Shown in pieces: positions 1 through 7,269 of a stretch of 12,715 nucleotides of DNA; position 1 is the stretch's first letter; the number at the start of each line of letters is the position of its first letter. Both the position numbers and the translations under genes were made by a program. Below the pieces are notes generated by a model, which saw only the letters and a list, made by a program, of their open reading frames with translations, did no database searches and had not been told where the DNA came from. Location: positions 1-12,715 of the forward strand of contig JARFQK010000215.1 in NCBI GenBank assembly GCA_029287815.1. Direction: 5' to 3'. This DNA is from Gammaproteobacteria bacterium (lineage in GTDB: Bacteria > Pseudomonadota > Gammaproteobacteria > SZUA-229).

Positions 1-818
1 TATTCCTTGTTGATTGCCTCGAGTTTCCAGGTCCAGTCGCCAACAAACACCTGGCCATCGATACCTGCCTGATTGATCAATGAGTAGACCGGGACCGCCA
101 CGGTGGGCTGACCGGTGGGGGCGAATTCCACAGGGAAGAAATCGCTCGGCAGGCGGTCGATACCGCTGAAATAGGAGAGGCCGAATTCCCATTCACCGAT
201 ATAGTGCGAGTACCGTAGCGCAAGGTCGATGTGGTTTCTGCCGGCCTCGAAGTCATAGATCGGGTCGCGGTCGGTATCCACGACGACTTCGGGCCGGGGG
301 CGACCCTCAACGCCTGGAAAGGTCCGTTCGCGAAAATAGGGCAGCACAAAAAAATCGATGATGCCCCAGTCCTGGAGCGTGCTGAGCTTGACCATCGGCT
401 GGCCCAACTTGTCCTCGCCGTCGACGTTCTCGACCAGATCGGTCTGGTTGACGATATCCACCAGATGTTGCGTTTCGGTCACACCCCAGAACACCTTGCC
501 GATGCCGGCGGTAATTTCATATGCGTTGAAAACGCCGGTCCAGGACAGTTCCCGGATGTCACCGTGAGTACGCTGATCATCGTATTGATCGACGCGATAG
601 AACAGAATCGCGTTGATGCCTTGATCGCCGTTTTGCCAGCCGTGATAAAAACGGGGTTCGGCAGCCGCGGACAGGTAACTGTTGTGCTGGCGCGGATCGA
701 TCGGATCCTCAAAGAAGCCGCGAAACTGGCCGGATACATAGCCGGACCATTGCGCCGCGGTGACAGCGGCAGGCAGCAACGTGCTGGCTAGAATGAAACC
801 GGCGAGGGCTTGTCGCAT
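1..818 (-). CDS. Probable outer-membrane beta-barrel protein (C-terminus off the window)
   Basis: The frame is open from an ATG at 816-818 to the left edge, giving about 272 residues with no stop, so the C-terminus is missing. It begins with a clear Sec signal peptide (MRQALAGFILASTLLPAAVTA, probable cleavage before AQWSG). The mature part is rich in alternating aromatic and polar stretches such as QWSGYVSGQFRGFF, NAILFYRVDQYDD, IDLALRYSHYIGEWEFGLSYF and FVGDWTWKLEAINK, as expected for transmembrane beta strands. A GKVFWGVTETQ segment near residue 107 recalls DUF1302-type barrels, but this is a weak resemblance. It is the third gene of the MMPL operon, 12 bp after the LolA-like gene, with no strong Shine-Dalgarno, so translational coupling is likely. 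Inference: it supplies the outer-membrane step of the exporter. The exact family is not certain. Confidence 0.75.
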   Translation of the reverse strand, partial: MRQALAGFILASTLLPAAVTAAQWSGYVSGQFRGFFEDPIDPRQHNSYLSAAAEPRFYHGWQNGDQGINAILFYRVDQYDDQRTHGDIRELSWTGVFNAYEITAGIGKVFWGVTETQHLVDIVNQTDLVENVDGEDKLGQPMVKLSTLQDWGIIDFFVLPYFRERTFPGVEGRPRPEVVVDTDRDPIYDFEAGRNHIDLALRYSHYIGEWEFGLSYFSGIDRLPSDFFPVEFAPTGQPTVAVPVYSLINQAGIDGQVFVGDWTWKLEAINKE

Positions 819-830
819 CGCCAGTGCTGA

Positions 831-1625
831 CTACCTGGCGCGTTTCAGGCTGTTCTTGTTGAAGTCCCTGTCGCTCAAGCCGGTCCTGAACTGGTAGTTG
901 TTCCATTTCAGCGTGGTGCTCTTGCCGGTCTGATGGTTTTCCATATGCATCTGATGCGCGCGCCAGTACTGGTCCAGATATTGCTGGTAGTCATCGTAAG
1001 TCAGTGTCTTCAGCAGGCTGTTCTTGCGGTCATAGAAAACGACTTTTTCCGGCCGGTACTCGGCTTTGTTGAACCAGGCGACCTGGCGCGTGTAGCCCGA
1101 GTGCTCGTAGGCCGGATAGCGTTCGACCACAAAGCTGTCGATGCCATTCAGGGTCTCGTCGCGCAGATATTTGTAGGTGTATTTCTGGACTTCCTGAGAG
1201 GCAATGTCTTCGTAGGCGAATTCGCTACCCATGAAAGGGCCGGATTTGTTTTTGGAATTGATGCGCTTAACGCGTTTGAGTGCGGGCAGGTAAAGCCACT
1301 GATCGTCCGGTTTGACCGCGTGAGAAAAGGTCAGAAAAGCCGTACCTTTGACGTCGGCTGGTTCATCGAAAATAGACAGCGATTTATCACCATCACCGAT
1401 GACCTCCAGGGTTTTGATACGGATGTAGCGTGTGCTGGTGTCACCCTGCTTGTTTCTGAGCTCCATGGTCATATTGGCGGTCGAATCGCCAAATCCTTCG
1501 TCGCGTTTATCGGCTTCGATCGCGATCGCAAGCCCTTTTTCTTCGGCGGTTTCGGCCAGCGGTGTCAACGGCAGAACGAACAAGGAAAAAGCGGCCAGTG
1601 CCGTGCTTAGTGTGGCTGTGTTCAT
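831..1625 (-). CDS. LolA-like outer-membrane lipoprotein-sorting family protein (periplasmic)
   Basis: The 264-residue protein has a Sec signal peptide (about residues 1-24, ending LTPLA) and no lipobox. The mature part carries the hallmarks of the LolA-like family found beside MMPL exporters: NMTMELRNKQGD near 51, DVKGTAFLTF at 91-100, DQWLYLPALKRVKRI at 108-122 and KSGPFMGSEFAYEDI at 127-141. The fold is a half-barrel that shields hydrophobic cargo in the periplasm; this family is distinct from true LolA, which delivers lipoproteins to LolB. The ATG overlaps the stop of the upstream MMPL gene in an ATGA, and a GGAG sits about 10 bases upstream inside that gene, so the two are translationally coupled. 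Inference: it takes cargo from the MMPL pump and passes it toward the outer-membrane protein encoded next. The cargo is unknown. Confidence 0.85.
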   Translation of the reverse strand: MNTATLSTALAAFSLFVLPLTPLAETAEEKGLAIAIEADKRDEGFGDSTANMTMELRNKQGDTSTRYIRIKTLEVIGDGDKSLSIFDEPADVKGTAFLTFSHAVKPDDQWLYLPALKRVKRINSKNKSGPFMGSEFAYEDIASQEVQKYTYKYLRDETLNGIDSFVVERYPAYEHSGYTRQVAWFNKAEYRPEKVVFYDRKNSLLKTLTYDDYQQYLDQYWRAHQMHMENHQTGKSTTLKWNNYQFRTGLSDRDFNKNSLKRAR

Positions 1626-3910
1626 GCTTGTTTTGCTCCGTTCTCTTCGAGTTTGATCAGTAGGGGTGGCAACAACATGAAGTCGATGGCCAGCGCCAGC
1701 GCGATCACCACACTGGTCAGCAGACCCATTCCGGCGTTCAGTTCGAAATGTGATTGCGCCATGATCATGAAGCCGGCAATCAACACCACCGAGGTGACCA
1801 GCAGGGCTATGCCAACGCTGTTGAAGGCGTAGTGCACGGCCTGTTTGGCATCGAAACCTTTTTCTCTGCGTGCACGCAGGTATTTGCTCATGAAATGCAC
1901 CGTGTCATCAACCACGATGCCAAGCGTCATACCGGTCACAACCGACAGCGCGAGACCGACCTGGCCAACAAACAAACCCCAGACACCGAATGCAGCCGCC
2001 GCAGGCAACAGGTTGGGCAGCAGGCTGATGACACCGTACTTGAACGAGCGGAAGAACAGGATCAACACCATCGATATCATGAACAATGCGACAGTCGTGC
2101 CGACCAGCATGCTTTGAATATTACGCATACCGAGATGCGCAAACATCACGGTCGGGCCGGTGCCGAAGCCGGTCAGTTCAGGCATGTTCTGCTGCAGCCA
2201 GTCGGATGTGCGTTGCTCCAGTTCCAGAATCTGATTCGATGACAGGGTCTCGAGGGTGACCGCGATCTTGGTCGCGCTTTTGCCGACATCGACCTGGTTG
2301 TTCAGATCCAGCCCATAGGGCAGCGACATCTCATACAGCAACAGATACTGGGCGGCCAGATTGCGCTCGTCCGGCAATTTGTAATAGGCCGGATCGTCGC
2401 CGTGCATGTTCTTGTTCAAGCGTTTGAAGGTATCGGTCAGCGCGTAGACATGAATGACTTCGGGCTGCGCGCGCAGATACTGAACAAACTTCTGCATTTT
2501 TCTCAGATAGTCCGGATCACTGATGCCGCCGGCTTCATTCGTGCCGAGGGAAAAGTCAATGTAATAGACACCGGTCAGGTTCTCCGCGGTATAGTCCGAA
2601 TCCTGCCTGAACTCTATGCTGGTATCGAAATATTCGACAAAAATATCGTTCAGCTCGTTCTTGGGTACCAGGGCAACGAGTATCAGCACGACGACAGAGC
2701 TGCCGATCAACAGCGACCGGTAATGCCTGATCACGAAATCACCAAAATGGCCCATCGCCACTTTGCCGGTCACCTCCCGCCTGGATAGGGCCGGCAGCAT
2801 CGTGATTACCGCCGGGAGGAACGTCGCCGAGTAGACGAAGGCCGCAGCAACACCGATCGCGGCGATATTTCCCAGATCGCGAAACGGCGGTGCATCACTG
2901 AAATTCAGGCTCAGAAAGCCCAGTACCGTGGTCAGCGACGTCACACAAATCGGCCAGAAGTTGACGCGCATGCTCTCGACCATCGCGTCGACCTTGTTGC
3001 GGCCAAGATGCATTTCGTGTTTCATCGTGACCAGCAGGTGCACCGCATCCGCGATCGCCATTGTCAGCACCATGATCGGCGCGCTCATCACCGGCGGTGA
3101 AAGCCGGATCCCCAGCCAGCCGGCCAGGCCCATCGCGGTGATAATCGAAAAAACGATCATCAGCAGCGTGGTCAGCGTGCCGCTCAGCCCTTTCAGCATC
3201 AACAGCAGCGCGATGATGATAAAGCCCAGCGCCAGCGGGTATAGCTTTTGGGCATCATCTTGACTGGCCTCGGGGAAGGCGTTGTTCATCATGGTCATAC
3301 CGACCAGTCTGATCTCCAGGTCCGGGTACGCGTCCGTGTATTTGGCCTGCATGTCACGCGCATAAGCCACCGCGCTGGGCACTTCATCGAGTCTCTCGCC
3401 GGGCAGCTGCACGGTGACGTTGATGCCCGTGTGTTTGCTGTCGGGTGAAATCAATCGGTTCACGAGCATCGGTTCATTGATCGTGATGAATTGAATGCTG
3501 GAAAGATCCTCAGCGTTCAGGATTGATGGATCCGGCACCAGGTCATCGACGATCAGGTCATCCTCCTCGGCCGCGGTGTGTTGATAATTGGTGATCGAGT
3601 CGACGCGGGTCGAAAACGGGATTTGCCAGGCCTCTTCGGTAATGTCCTTGATAGCCGCCAGGGTCTCAGTGGTGAAGACGCTGCCGGCTTTCGGCGTGAT
3701 GACGAACATGATGTTGTCATTTTTGTTGAACGTGTTCTGCATTTGCTCGAAGGCGAGCAACTGCGGGTTGTCCGGGCCGAAGAACATGCGGTAATCGTTG
3801 CTGAAAGTCAGGCGCTGCGCTCCGTATCCGATCAGCAGTACGGTGAAGACGGTCGCGAGCACGACGACGTAGCGCCAGCGAATGATCAACCGGGTATACA
3901 TCTCAATCAT
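1622..3910 (-). CDS. MMPL/RND family exporter, inner membrane
   Basis: The 762-residue protein has the two-fold RND/MMPL layout: one membrane segment at about 13-30, a periplasmic domain to about 222, a five-helix block at about 223-375, a seventh helix at about 400-416, a second periplasmic domain, and a second five-helix block at about 600-755. The fourth helix of each half carries acidic residues typical of proton relay: AIADAVHLL (Asp288) and GIVVDDTVHFM (Asp668, Asp669). These pumps use the proton gradient to move lipids or hydrophobic compounds; HpnN (hopanoids) and MmpL3 (mycolates) are known relatives at the superfamily level. The start is the first of two nearby ATGs, with AGAGAA upstream. 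It is the first gene of the operon, with a promoter in the preceding gap. The substrate cannot be read from the sequence. Confidence 0.9.
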   Translation of the reverse strand: MIEMYTRLIIRWRYVVVLATVFTVLLIGYGAQRLTFSNDYRMFFGPDNPQLLAFEQMQNTFNKNDNIMFVITPKAGSVFTTETLAAIKDITEEAWQIPFSTRVDSITNYQHTAAEEDDLIVDDLVPDPSILNAEDLSSIQFITINEPMLVNRLISPDSKHTGINVTVQLPGERLDEVPSAVAYARDMQAKYTDAYPDLEIRLVGMTMMNNAFPEASQDDAQKLYPLALGFIIIALLLMLKGLSGTLTTLLMIVFSIITAMGLAGWLGIRLSPPVMSAPIMVLTMAIADAVHLLVTMKHEMHLGRNKVDAMVESMRVNFWPICVTSLTTVLGFLSLNFSDAPPFRDLGNIAAIGVAAAFVYSATFLPAVITMLPALSRREVTGKVAMGHFGDFVIRHYRSLLIGSSVVVLILVALVPKNELNDIFVEYFDTSIEFRQDSDYTAENLTGVYYIDFSLGTNEAGGISDPDYLRKMQKFVQYLRAQPEVIHVYALTDTFKRLNKNMHGDDPAYYKLPDERNLAAQYLLLYEMSLPYGLDLNNQVDVGKSATKIAVTLETLSSNQILELEQRTSDWLQQNMPELTGFGTGPTVMFAHLGMRNIQSMLVGTTVALFMISMVLILFFRSFKYGVISLLPNLLPAAAAFGVWGLFVGQVGLALSVVTGMTLGIVVDDTVHFMSKYLRARREKGFDAKQAVHYAFNSVGIALLVTSVVLIAGFMIMAQSHFELNAGMGLLTSVVIALALAIDFMLLPPLLIKLEENGAKQA

Positions 3911-3974
3911 TGTGATGTTCTCTGTTCATGCGCTGTTGCGGGGCAGAGTTCAAGGCAGGCTCAGCGTCCTGACC

Positions 3975-4004
3975 ATACTATGCTGCTGCGTCGAAGAGTG
4001 TCAA
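3975..4004 (-). promoter_or_regulatory. Sigma70-type promoter of the MMPL operon
   Basis: On the minus strand a perfect TTGACA (-35, 3999-4004) is followed after 18 bases by TAGTAT (-10, 3975-3980, four of six matches). Transcription would start near 3968, giving a leader of about 57 bases before the exporter ATG. It lies between the tesA-like gene stop and the operon, so the operon need not depend on readthrough from the tesA-like gene. Confidence 0.6.
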
Positions 4005-4007
4005 TAT

Positions 4008-4017
4008 GGGCTAGCCC
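4008..4017. promoter_or_regulatory. Perfect palindrome just upstream of the operon -35 box (possible operator)
   Basis: GGGCTAGCCC is a perfect 10-bp palindrome centred about 8 bp upstream of the TTGACA box of the MMPL operon promoter. This is a usual place for an activator or repressor half-site pair. No regulator gene lies next to the operon in this window. It could also be chance, or a remnant of a short hairpin after the tesA-like gene. Confidence 0.25.
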
Positions 4018-4031
4018 GCGTATCGACGTGA

Positions 4032-4661
4032 TCATTCGATCGCCTCCGCGTCTATCAATAACACCGCGAGCCGTTGCGCGATCAGCGCATAACCGTCGGC
4101 GTTGGGATGCACCTGATCCGATTTATGGGCGGGTTTTTGCAGTACGTTGCCAAGTACGTCATTTTCCAGTGGCAAGCGGTTTGCTTTGGCAAGCTCGGAA
4201 TAGAACTCGGCGCTGGAAAGAAAAATTCCGAACTTCGGTACACCGATCAGCACGACCTGAGCGCCCGCGTCTCGGCTGAGTTCGATCATTTGCTGGATAT
4301 GTCCTTTCGTTTGCTGCAAATTCAGTTTGCGCAAGATGTCATTTCCGCCGTGACAGATGATGACCAGGGCGGGTTGGTGCTGCCTCAACAATGCCGGTAG
4401 TCTTCGCAGTCCATCCAGACTGGTTTCACCGGGCACGCCGGCATTGACCACGGTACGTGAAATCAGCTCTTGCAGGCGGGCTGGATACGCCTGCGCTTTG
4501 TTCGTGCCAACACCGGATGTCAGACTGTCACCGAACGCCAGAATCACCGCATCATTGTGCAGTGGTTTGAGTTTGGGGGTGCCGTCGCAGGCCAGGGTGC
4601 TGAAGCAGAGCGCAAGCGTCAGCGCGAACCGTGGGAGCGGCCAGATGATTTTCCTGAACAT
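4032..4661 (-). CDS. tesA: TesA-like GDSL/SGNH hydrolase (arylesterase, lysophospholipase or thioesterase)
   Basis: The 209-residue protein matches the length of E. coli TesA and shows the SGNH blocks: FGDSLTSG (nucleophile Ser46), NAGVPGETS (Gly78), HGGNDIL (Asn107) and SDQVHPNADGY (Asp182, His185). All catalytic residues are present. It hydrolyses acyl esters or thioesters in the periplasm. The N-terminus is a signal sequence ending FSTLAC-D. Cys25 could be lipidated, but the -3 residue is Thr rather than Leu, so the lipobox is imperfect; an Asp at +2 would favour the inner membrane in E. coli-type sorting. The start is the only ATG that gives the signal peptide; no good Shine-Dalgarno is seen. 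A TAAAAT box at 4723-4728 (minus strand) is a possible -10. The usual partner ybbA is not adjacent; truD is divergent. Confidence 0.87.
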   Translation of the reverse strand: MFRKIIWPLPRFALTLALCFSTLACDGTPKLKPLHNDAVILAFGDSLTSGVGTNKAQAYPARLQELISRTVVNAGVPGETSLDGLRRLPALLRQHQPALVIICHGGNDILRKLNLQQTKGHIQQMIELSRDAGAQVVLIGVPKFGIFLSSAEFYSELAKANRLPLENDVLGNVLQKPAHKSDQVHPNADGYALIAQRLAVLLIDAEAIE

Positions 4662-4669
4662 ACGGGGAG

Positions 4670-4990
4670 TTTAGCCCGCATTTCTCATCAGGCGGCGTAA
4701 AATAATGATAAGGCATGGGCTGATTTTAGAGTGCGCGGATGATCGAAAATACAGTGTGTTTTTCAGGCATGCCTGTCACGGTTCAGGCTATTCGTCGGTT
4801 GCGCAAGATCGTAGGGTGCGCCGTGCGCACCGGAGCTGACCAGGCAGCTGAAGACTTGCGGTGCGCACGGCGCACCCTACGGTTTCTTCACTCAAACCGT
4901 AGCTATTGCTACGCTTTTCGCTCCAGAGCGGCGCTTACGAACACGAGGACTAGCCTGCTCCCGTGTTCCTGGTGAGAAATGCGGGCTAAA
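4670..4990. repeat. Palindromic intergenic element with 18-bp terminal inverted repeats (MITE-like)
   Basis: Bases 4670-4687 and 4973-4990 are exact reverse complements (18 of 18). The match extends inward by one mismatch and three more pairs. The two ends enclose 285 bp holding the perfect palindrome CAGGCATGCCTG (4764-4775), a REPIN-like inverted pair (4810-4881) and short hairpins, one being CGTAGC-TATT-GCTACG at 4897-4912. The ends sit 8 bp before the tesA-like ATG and directly on the truD start, so the element makes up nearly the whole divergent intergenic region. No transposase and no clear target-site duplication are visible. It could be a MITE-like insertion or a symmetric divergent control region. 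Confidence 0.6.
4810..4881. repeat. REPIN-like inverted pair of 23-bp REP arms
   Basis: Bases 4810-4832 and 4859-4881 are perfect reverse complements (23 bp) separated by 26 bp. Each arm is itself a palindrome (GGTGCGC-ACG-GCGCACC), the usual REP layout, and the pair in inverted order forms a REPIN. The loop holds a smaller hairpin (AGCTG/CAGCT, 4834-4849). The motif GTAGGGTGCGCCGTGCGCAC resembles intergenic repeats known from many gammaproteobacterial genomes. Such repeats are moved by RAYT transposases; none is encoded here. Confidence 0.8.
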
Positions 4991-6060
4991 TGATGTCAGC
5001 CGTCACACAAGCACGATTTGAGCAATTGGCCCGCGCTTACCCCGTGCTGCCGGCCAGCGCACGGCTCAAGCAAACACCTGAAGACTTTGTCGTGACCGAA
5101 GTCTTGCCATTCGAGCTCAGCGGTAATGGCGAGCATGTCTGGCTGCAAGTGCGCAAGCGCAACTGCAACACCGATTGGCTTGCCGGCAGGATCGCCGCTT
5201 TTGCAGCGGTCAAACGAAAAGCGGTTGGCTATGCCGGTCTGAAGGATCGCAACGCGGTGACGACTCAGTGGTTCAGCGTGCATCTGCCCGGTCAGGATGA
5301 CATCGACTGGGCAGGCTTTCAACTCGAGGATGTAGGCCTGCTGCAGATAAGGCGCCATCAGCGCAAGTTGCAGCGCGGGACGTTGAAACACAACGCGTTC
5401 GTTATCAGATTGCGCAAAATCGAATTCGGTGTTGATGGCTCCATCGAGGCTGTCGACAAGCGTTGTGATCTGATCCGGCAGCAGGGTGTGCCGAACTACT
5501 ATGGCGAGCAACGTTTCGGTCGTGGTTTGATGAACTTGATCGAGGCAGAACGCATGTTTGCTGAGCCCAGGCGGCGGCTATCGAGGCATAAGCGCAGTCT
5601 TTACCTCTCCGCCGCGCGCTCGTGGATGTTCAATTGTATGCTATCGCAGCGAGTCCAGGCGGGTACCTGGAATCGACGCATCGACGGCGATGTGTTCATG
5701 CTCGATGGCCGCAGCGCCTGCTTCAGGGATGATGGTTCTGCCGATCTCGATGAGCGCCTGCAACAGGGTGCCATTCATCCGACAGCGGTACTCTGGGGTA
5801 GCGGCGAGGCGATGGCGCGCAGTCAATGCGCGGCGATCGAAGCCGCCGTGATCGAGCGTTTCCCGTTGTTTGAGCAGGGCTTGCGCGATGCACGGGTGGC
5901 ACAGCAACGCAGGGCGTTGCGTGTTCGGGTGCCTGATCTGAGCGCCCGTTGGGAAGGTGTTGATCTGGTATTGGCCTTCAGCCTGCAAGCTGGCAGTTAT
6001 GCGACCATGGTGTTGCGCGAGATACTGGCACTGACGGAAATTCAGGCAAACGCTCGGTAA
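4990..6060 (+). CDS. truD: tRNA pseudouridine(13) synthase TruD
   Basis: TruD converts uridine 13 to pseudouridine in tRNA-Glu. The 356-residue protein is the normal length and has the family motifs in order: GYAGLKDRNAVTTQ at 80-93 with catalytic Asp86, RKLQRGTLKHNAFVI at 125-139, GVPNYYGEQRFG at 166-177 and FSLQAGSYATMVLREI at 330-345. The start is ATGATG at 4990; either ATG is possible, and no good Shine-Dalgarno precedes them because the leader is the arm of the inverted repeat. In enterobacteria truD sits between ispF and surE; here it stands alone between the palindromic element and accA. No terminator follows, and 211 bp separate it from accA. Confidence 0.97.
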   Translation: MMSAVTQARFEQLARAYPVLPASARLKQTPEDFVVTEVLPFELSGNGEHVWLQVRKRNCNTDWLAGRIAAFAAVKRKAVGYAGLKDRNAVTTQWFSVHLPGQDDIDWAGFQLEDVGLLQIRRHQRKLQRGTLKHNAFVIRLRKIEFGVDGSIEAVDKRCDLIRQQGVPNYYGEQRFGRGLMNLIEAERMFAEPRRRLSRHKRSLYLSAARSWMFNCMLSQRVQAGTWNRRIDGDVFMLDGRSACFRDDGSADLDERLQQGAIHPTAVLWGSGEAMARSQCAAIEAAVIERFPLFEQGLRDARVAQQRRALRVRVPDLSARWEGVDLVLAFSLQAGSYATMVLREILALTEIQANAR

Positions 6061-6223
6061 TTCCGCTCTGGCCTGAACCGAGCACGCAAAACAAAAATGC
6101 GATATTTTGTCATTTTGAATAATATAGGCGATCGAAAACGGTGATACAGTCGGTTGCTAAACGGAAACCATATCAGTCTCGGGGCTTTGTTAAACTGATT
6201 CACAGGCAGCCGCTTTGCTGACG

Positions 6224-6232
6224 TGCTATCAT
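6224..6232 (+). promoter_or_regulatory. Possible extended -10 promoter of accA
   Basis: TGCTATCAT is an extended -10 form (TG-N-TATCAT). It would start transcription near 6239, about 33 bases before the accA ATG. The spacing to the nearest -35-like box (TTCACA, 6199-6204) is 22 bases, too long, so the site would rely on the extended -10. The upstream stretch 6090-6135 is AT-rich and could act as an UP element for another start. Confidence 0.25.
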
Positions 6233-6271
6233 TGGTTTAAATTATTCAAAAACAACGACATCCAACAGAAT

Positions 6272-7240
6272 ATGAATCCTAATTATCTCGATTTTGAACA
6301 GCCCATCGCGGAACTCGAAGCCAAGATCGAGGAGCTGCGCTATGTCGGTGACGACTCTGAAATCAACATCGGAGAAGAAATCAATAAACTGACGGAAAAA
6401 TCGCGCAGTCTGACCCAGACGATCTTCAACAAACTCACCCCCTGGCAAACGTCAAAACTGGCGCGTCACCCGATGCGGCCTTATACGCTCGATTACGTCG
6501 ACCGGATATTCACCGAGTTTCATGAACTCCACGGTGATCGCAGTTTCGCAGATGATCCCGCGATCGTCGGCGGTATCGCCAGGCTGGACGGTATGCCGGT
6601 GATGATCGTTGGTCATCAAAAGGGGCGCGATACCAAGGAAAACATACGGCGCAATTTCGGTATGCCCAAGCCCGAGGGCTATCGCAAAGCCATGCGCCTG
6701 ATGAAGATGGCGGAACGCTTCCGCCTGCCGTTGTTGACCTTCATCGATACCCCCGGCGCGTATCCGGGGGTCGATGCAGAAGAGCGCGGCCAGTCCGAGG
6801 CGATCGCGCGCAATCTGTTCGTGATGGCGGACTTGAAAACGCCGATCATTTGCACGGTTATCGGTGAAGGTGGCTCGGGTGGGGCACTCGCCATCGGTGT
6901 CGGCGATCACGTGATGATGCTCGAGTACAGCACCTACTCGGTGATCTCGCCGGAAGGCTGCGCCTCGATTCTGTGGAAAAGTGCTGAAAAAGCCGAGGAG
7001 GCTGCGGAGGCGATGGGCATCACGGCCAAGCGTTTGAAGGAGCTCAACTTGATCGACGAGGTGATACCCGAACCACTGGGCAGTGCTTACCGCGATATCG
7101 ACACCACGGCACGAAACATCAAGCAGGCAATCGTCGCTGCGCTCGAGGGATTCGAGAAGATCGGTATGGACAGTCTGCTCGATCAGCGTTACCAGCGCAT
7201 GATGGCCTTTGGCACTTTCATCAAGGAGGAAGCCTCCTGA
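6272..7240 (+). CDS. accA: Acetyl-CoA carboxylase carboxyltransferase subunit alpha
   Basis: AccA and AccD form the carboxyltransferase that moves CO2 from biotin-BCCP to acetyl-CoA, the committed step of fatty acid synthesis in the cytosol. The 322-residue product is close to the E. coli length (319) and begins MNPNYLDFEQPIAELEAKI, matching the conserved AccA start. An upstream TTG at 6215 in the same frame is therefore rejected. Crotonase-fold landmarks include TPGAYPG at 160-166 and the glycine-rich GEGGSGGALAIG at 198-209. The Shine-Dalgarno is poor. Near the 3' end the gene contains AAGGAGG (7223-7229), which looks like the ribosome site of tilS. The accA-tilS order is common in gammaproteobacteria. 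Confidence 0.98.
   Translation: MNPNYLDFEQPIAELEAKIEELRYVGDDSEINIGEEINKLTEKSRSLTQTIFNKLTPWQTSKLARHPMRPYTLDYVDRIFTEFHELHGDRSFADDPAIVGGIARLDGMPVMIVGHQKGRDTKENIRRNFGMPKPEGYRKAMRLMKMAERFRLPLLTFIDTPGAYPGVDAEERGQSEAIARNLFVMADLKTPIICTVIGEGGSGGALAIGVGDHVMMLEYSTYSVISPEGCASILWKSAEKAEEAAEAMGITAKRLKELNLIDEVIPEPLGSAYRDIDTTARNIKQAIVAALEGFEKIGMDSLLDQRYQRMMAFGTFIKEEAS
7223..7239 (+). promoter_or_regulatory. Strong Shine-Dalgarno inside accA pointing to a CTG start of tilS
   Basis: AAGGAGG at 7223-7229 is followed after 7 bases by CTG (7237-7239), in the tilS frame and overlapping the accA stop in a CTGA. Starting there adds 11 residues (LTENLSGQFQR) that continue the helix usually found before the PP-loop in TilS. 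The next common start in frame, GTG at 7270, has no good ribosome site. CTG initiation is rare but known. Confidence 0.5.
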
Positions 7241-7269
7241 CCGAAAACCTGAGCGGACAGTTTCAGCGC

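Noticed and set aside
933..1610. 225-residue plus-strand frame opposite the LolA-like gene
   Set aside because: Antisense shadow of a gene with clear family motifs and signal peptide.
4739..4975. 78-residue plus-strand frame between tesA and truD
   Set aside because: It runs straight through the REPIN arms and hairpins, has no ribosome site and no family features.
6215..6271. TTG start extending accA by 19 residues
   Set aside because: The conserved AccA N-terminus begins at the ATG 6272; the extension has no family support.
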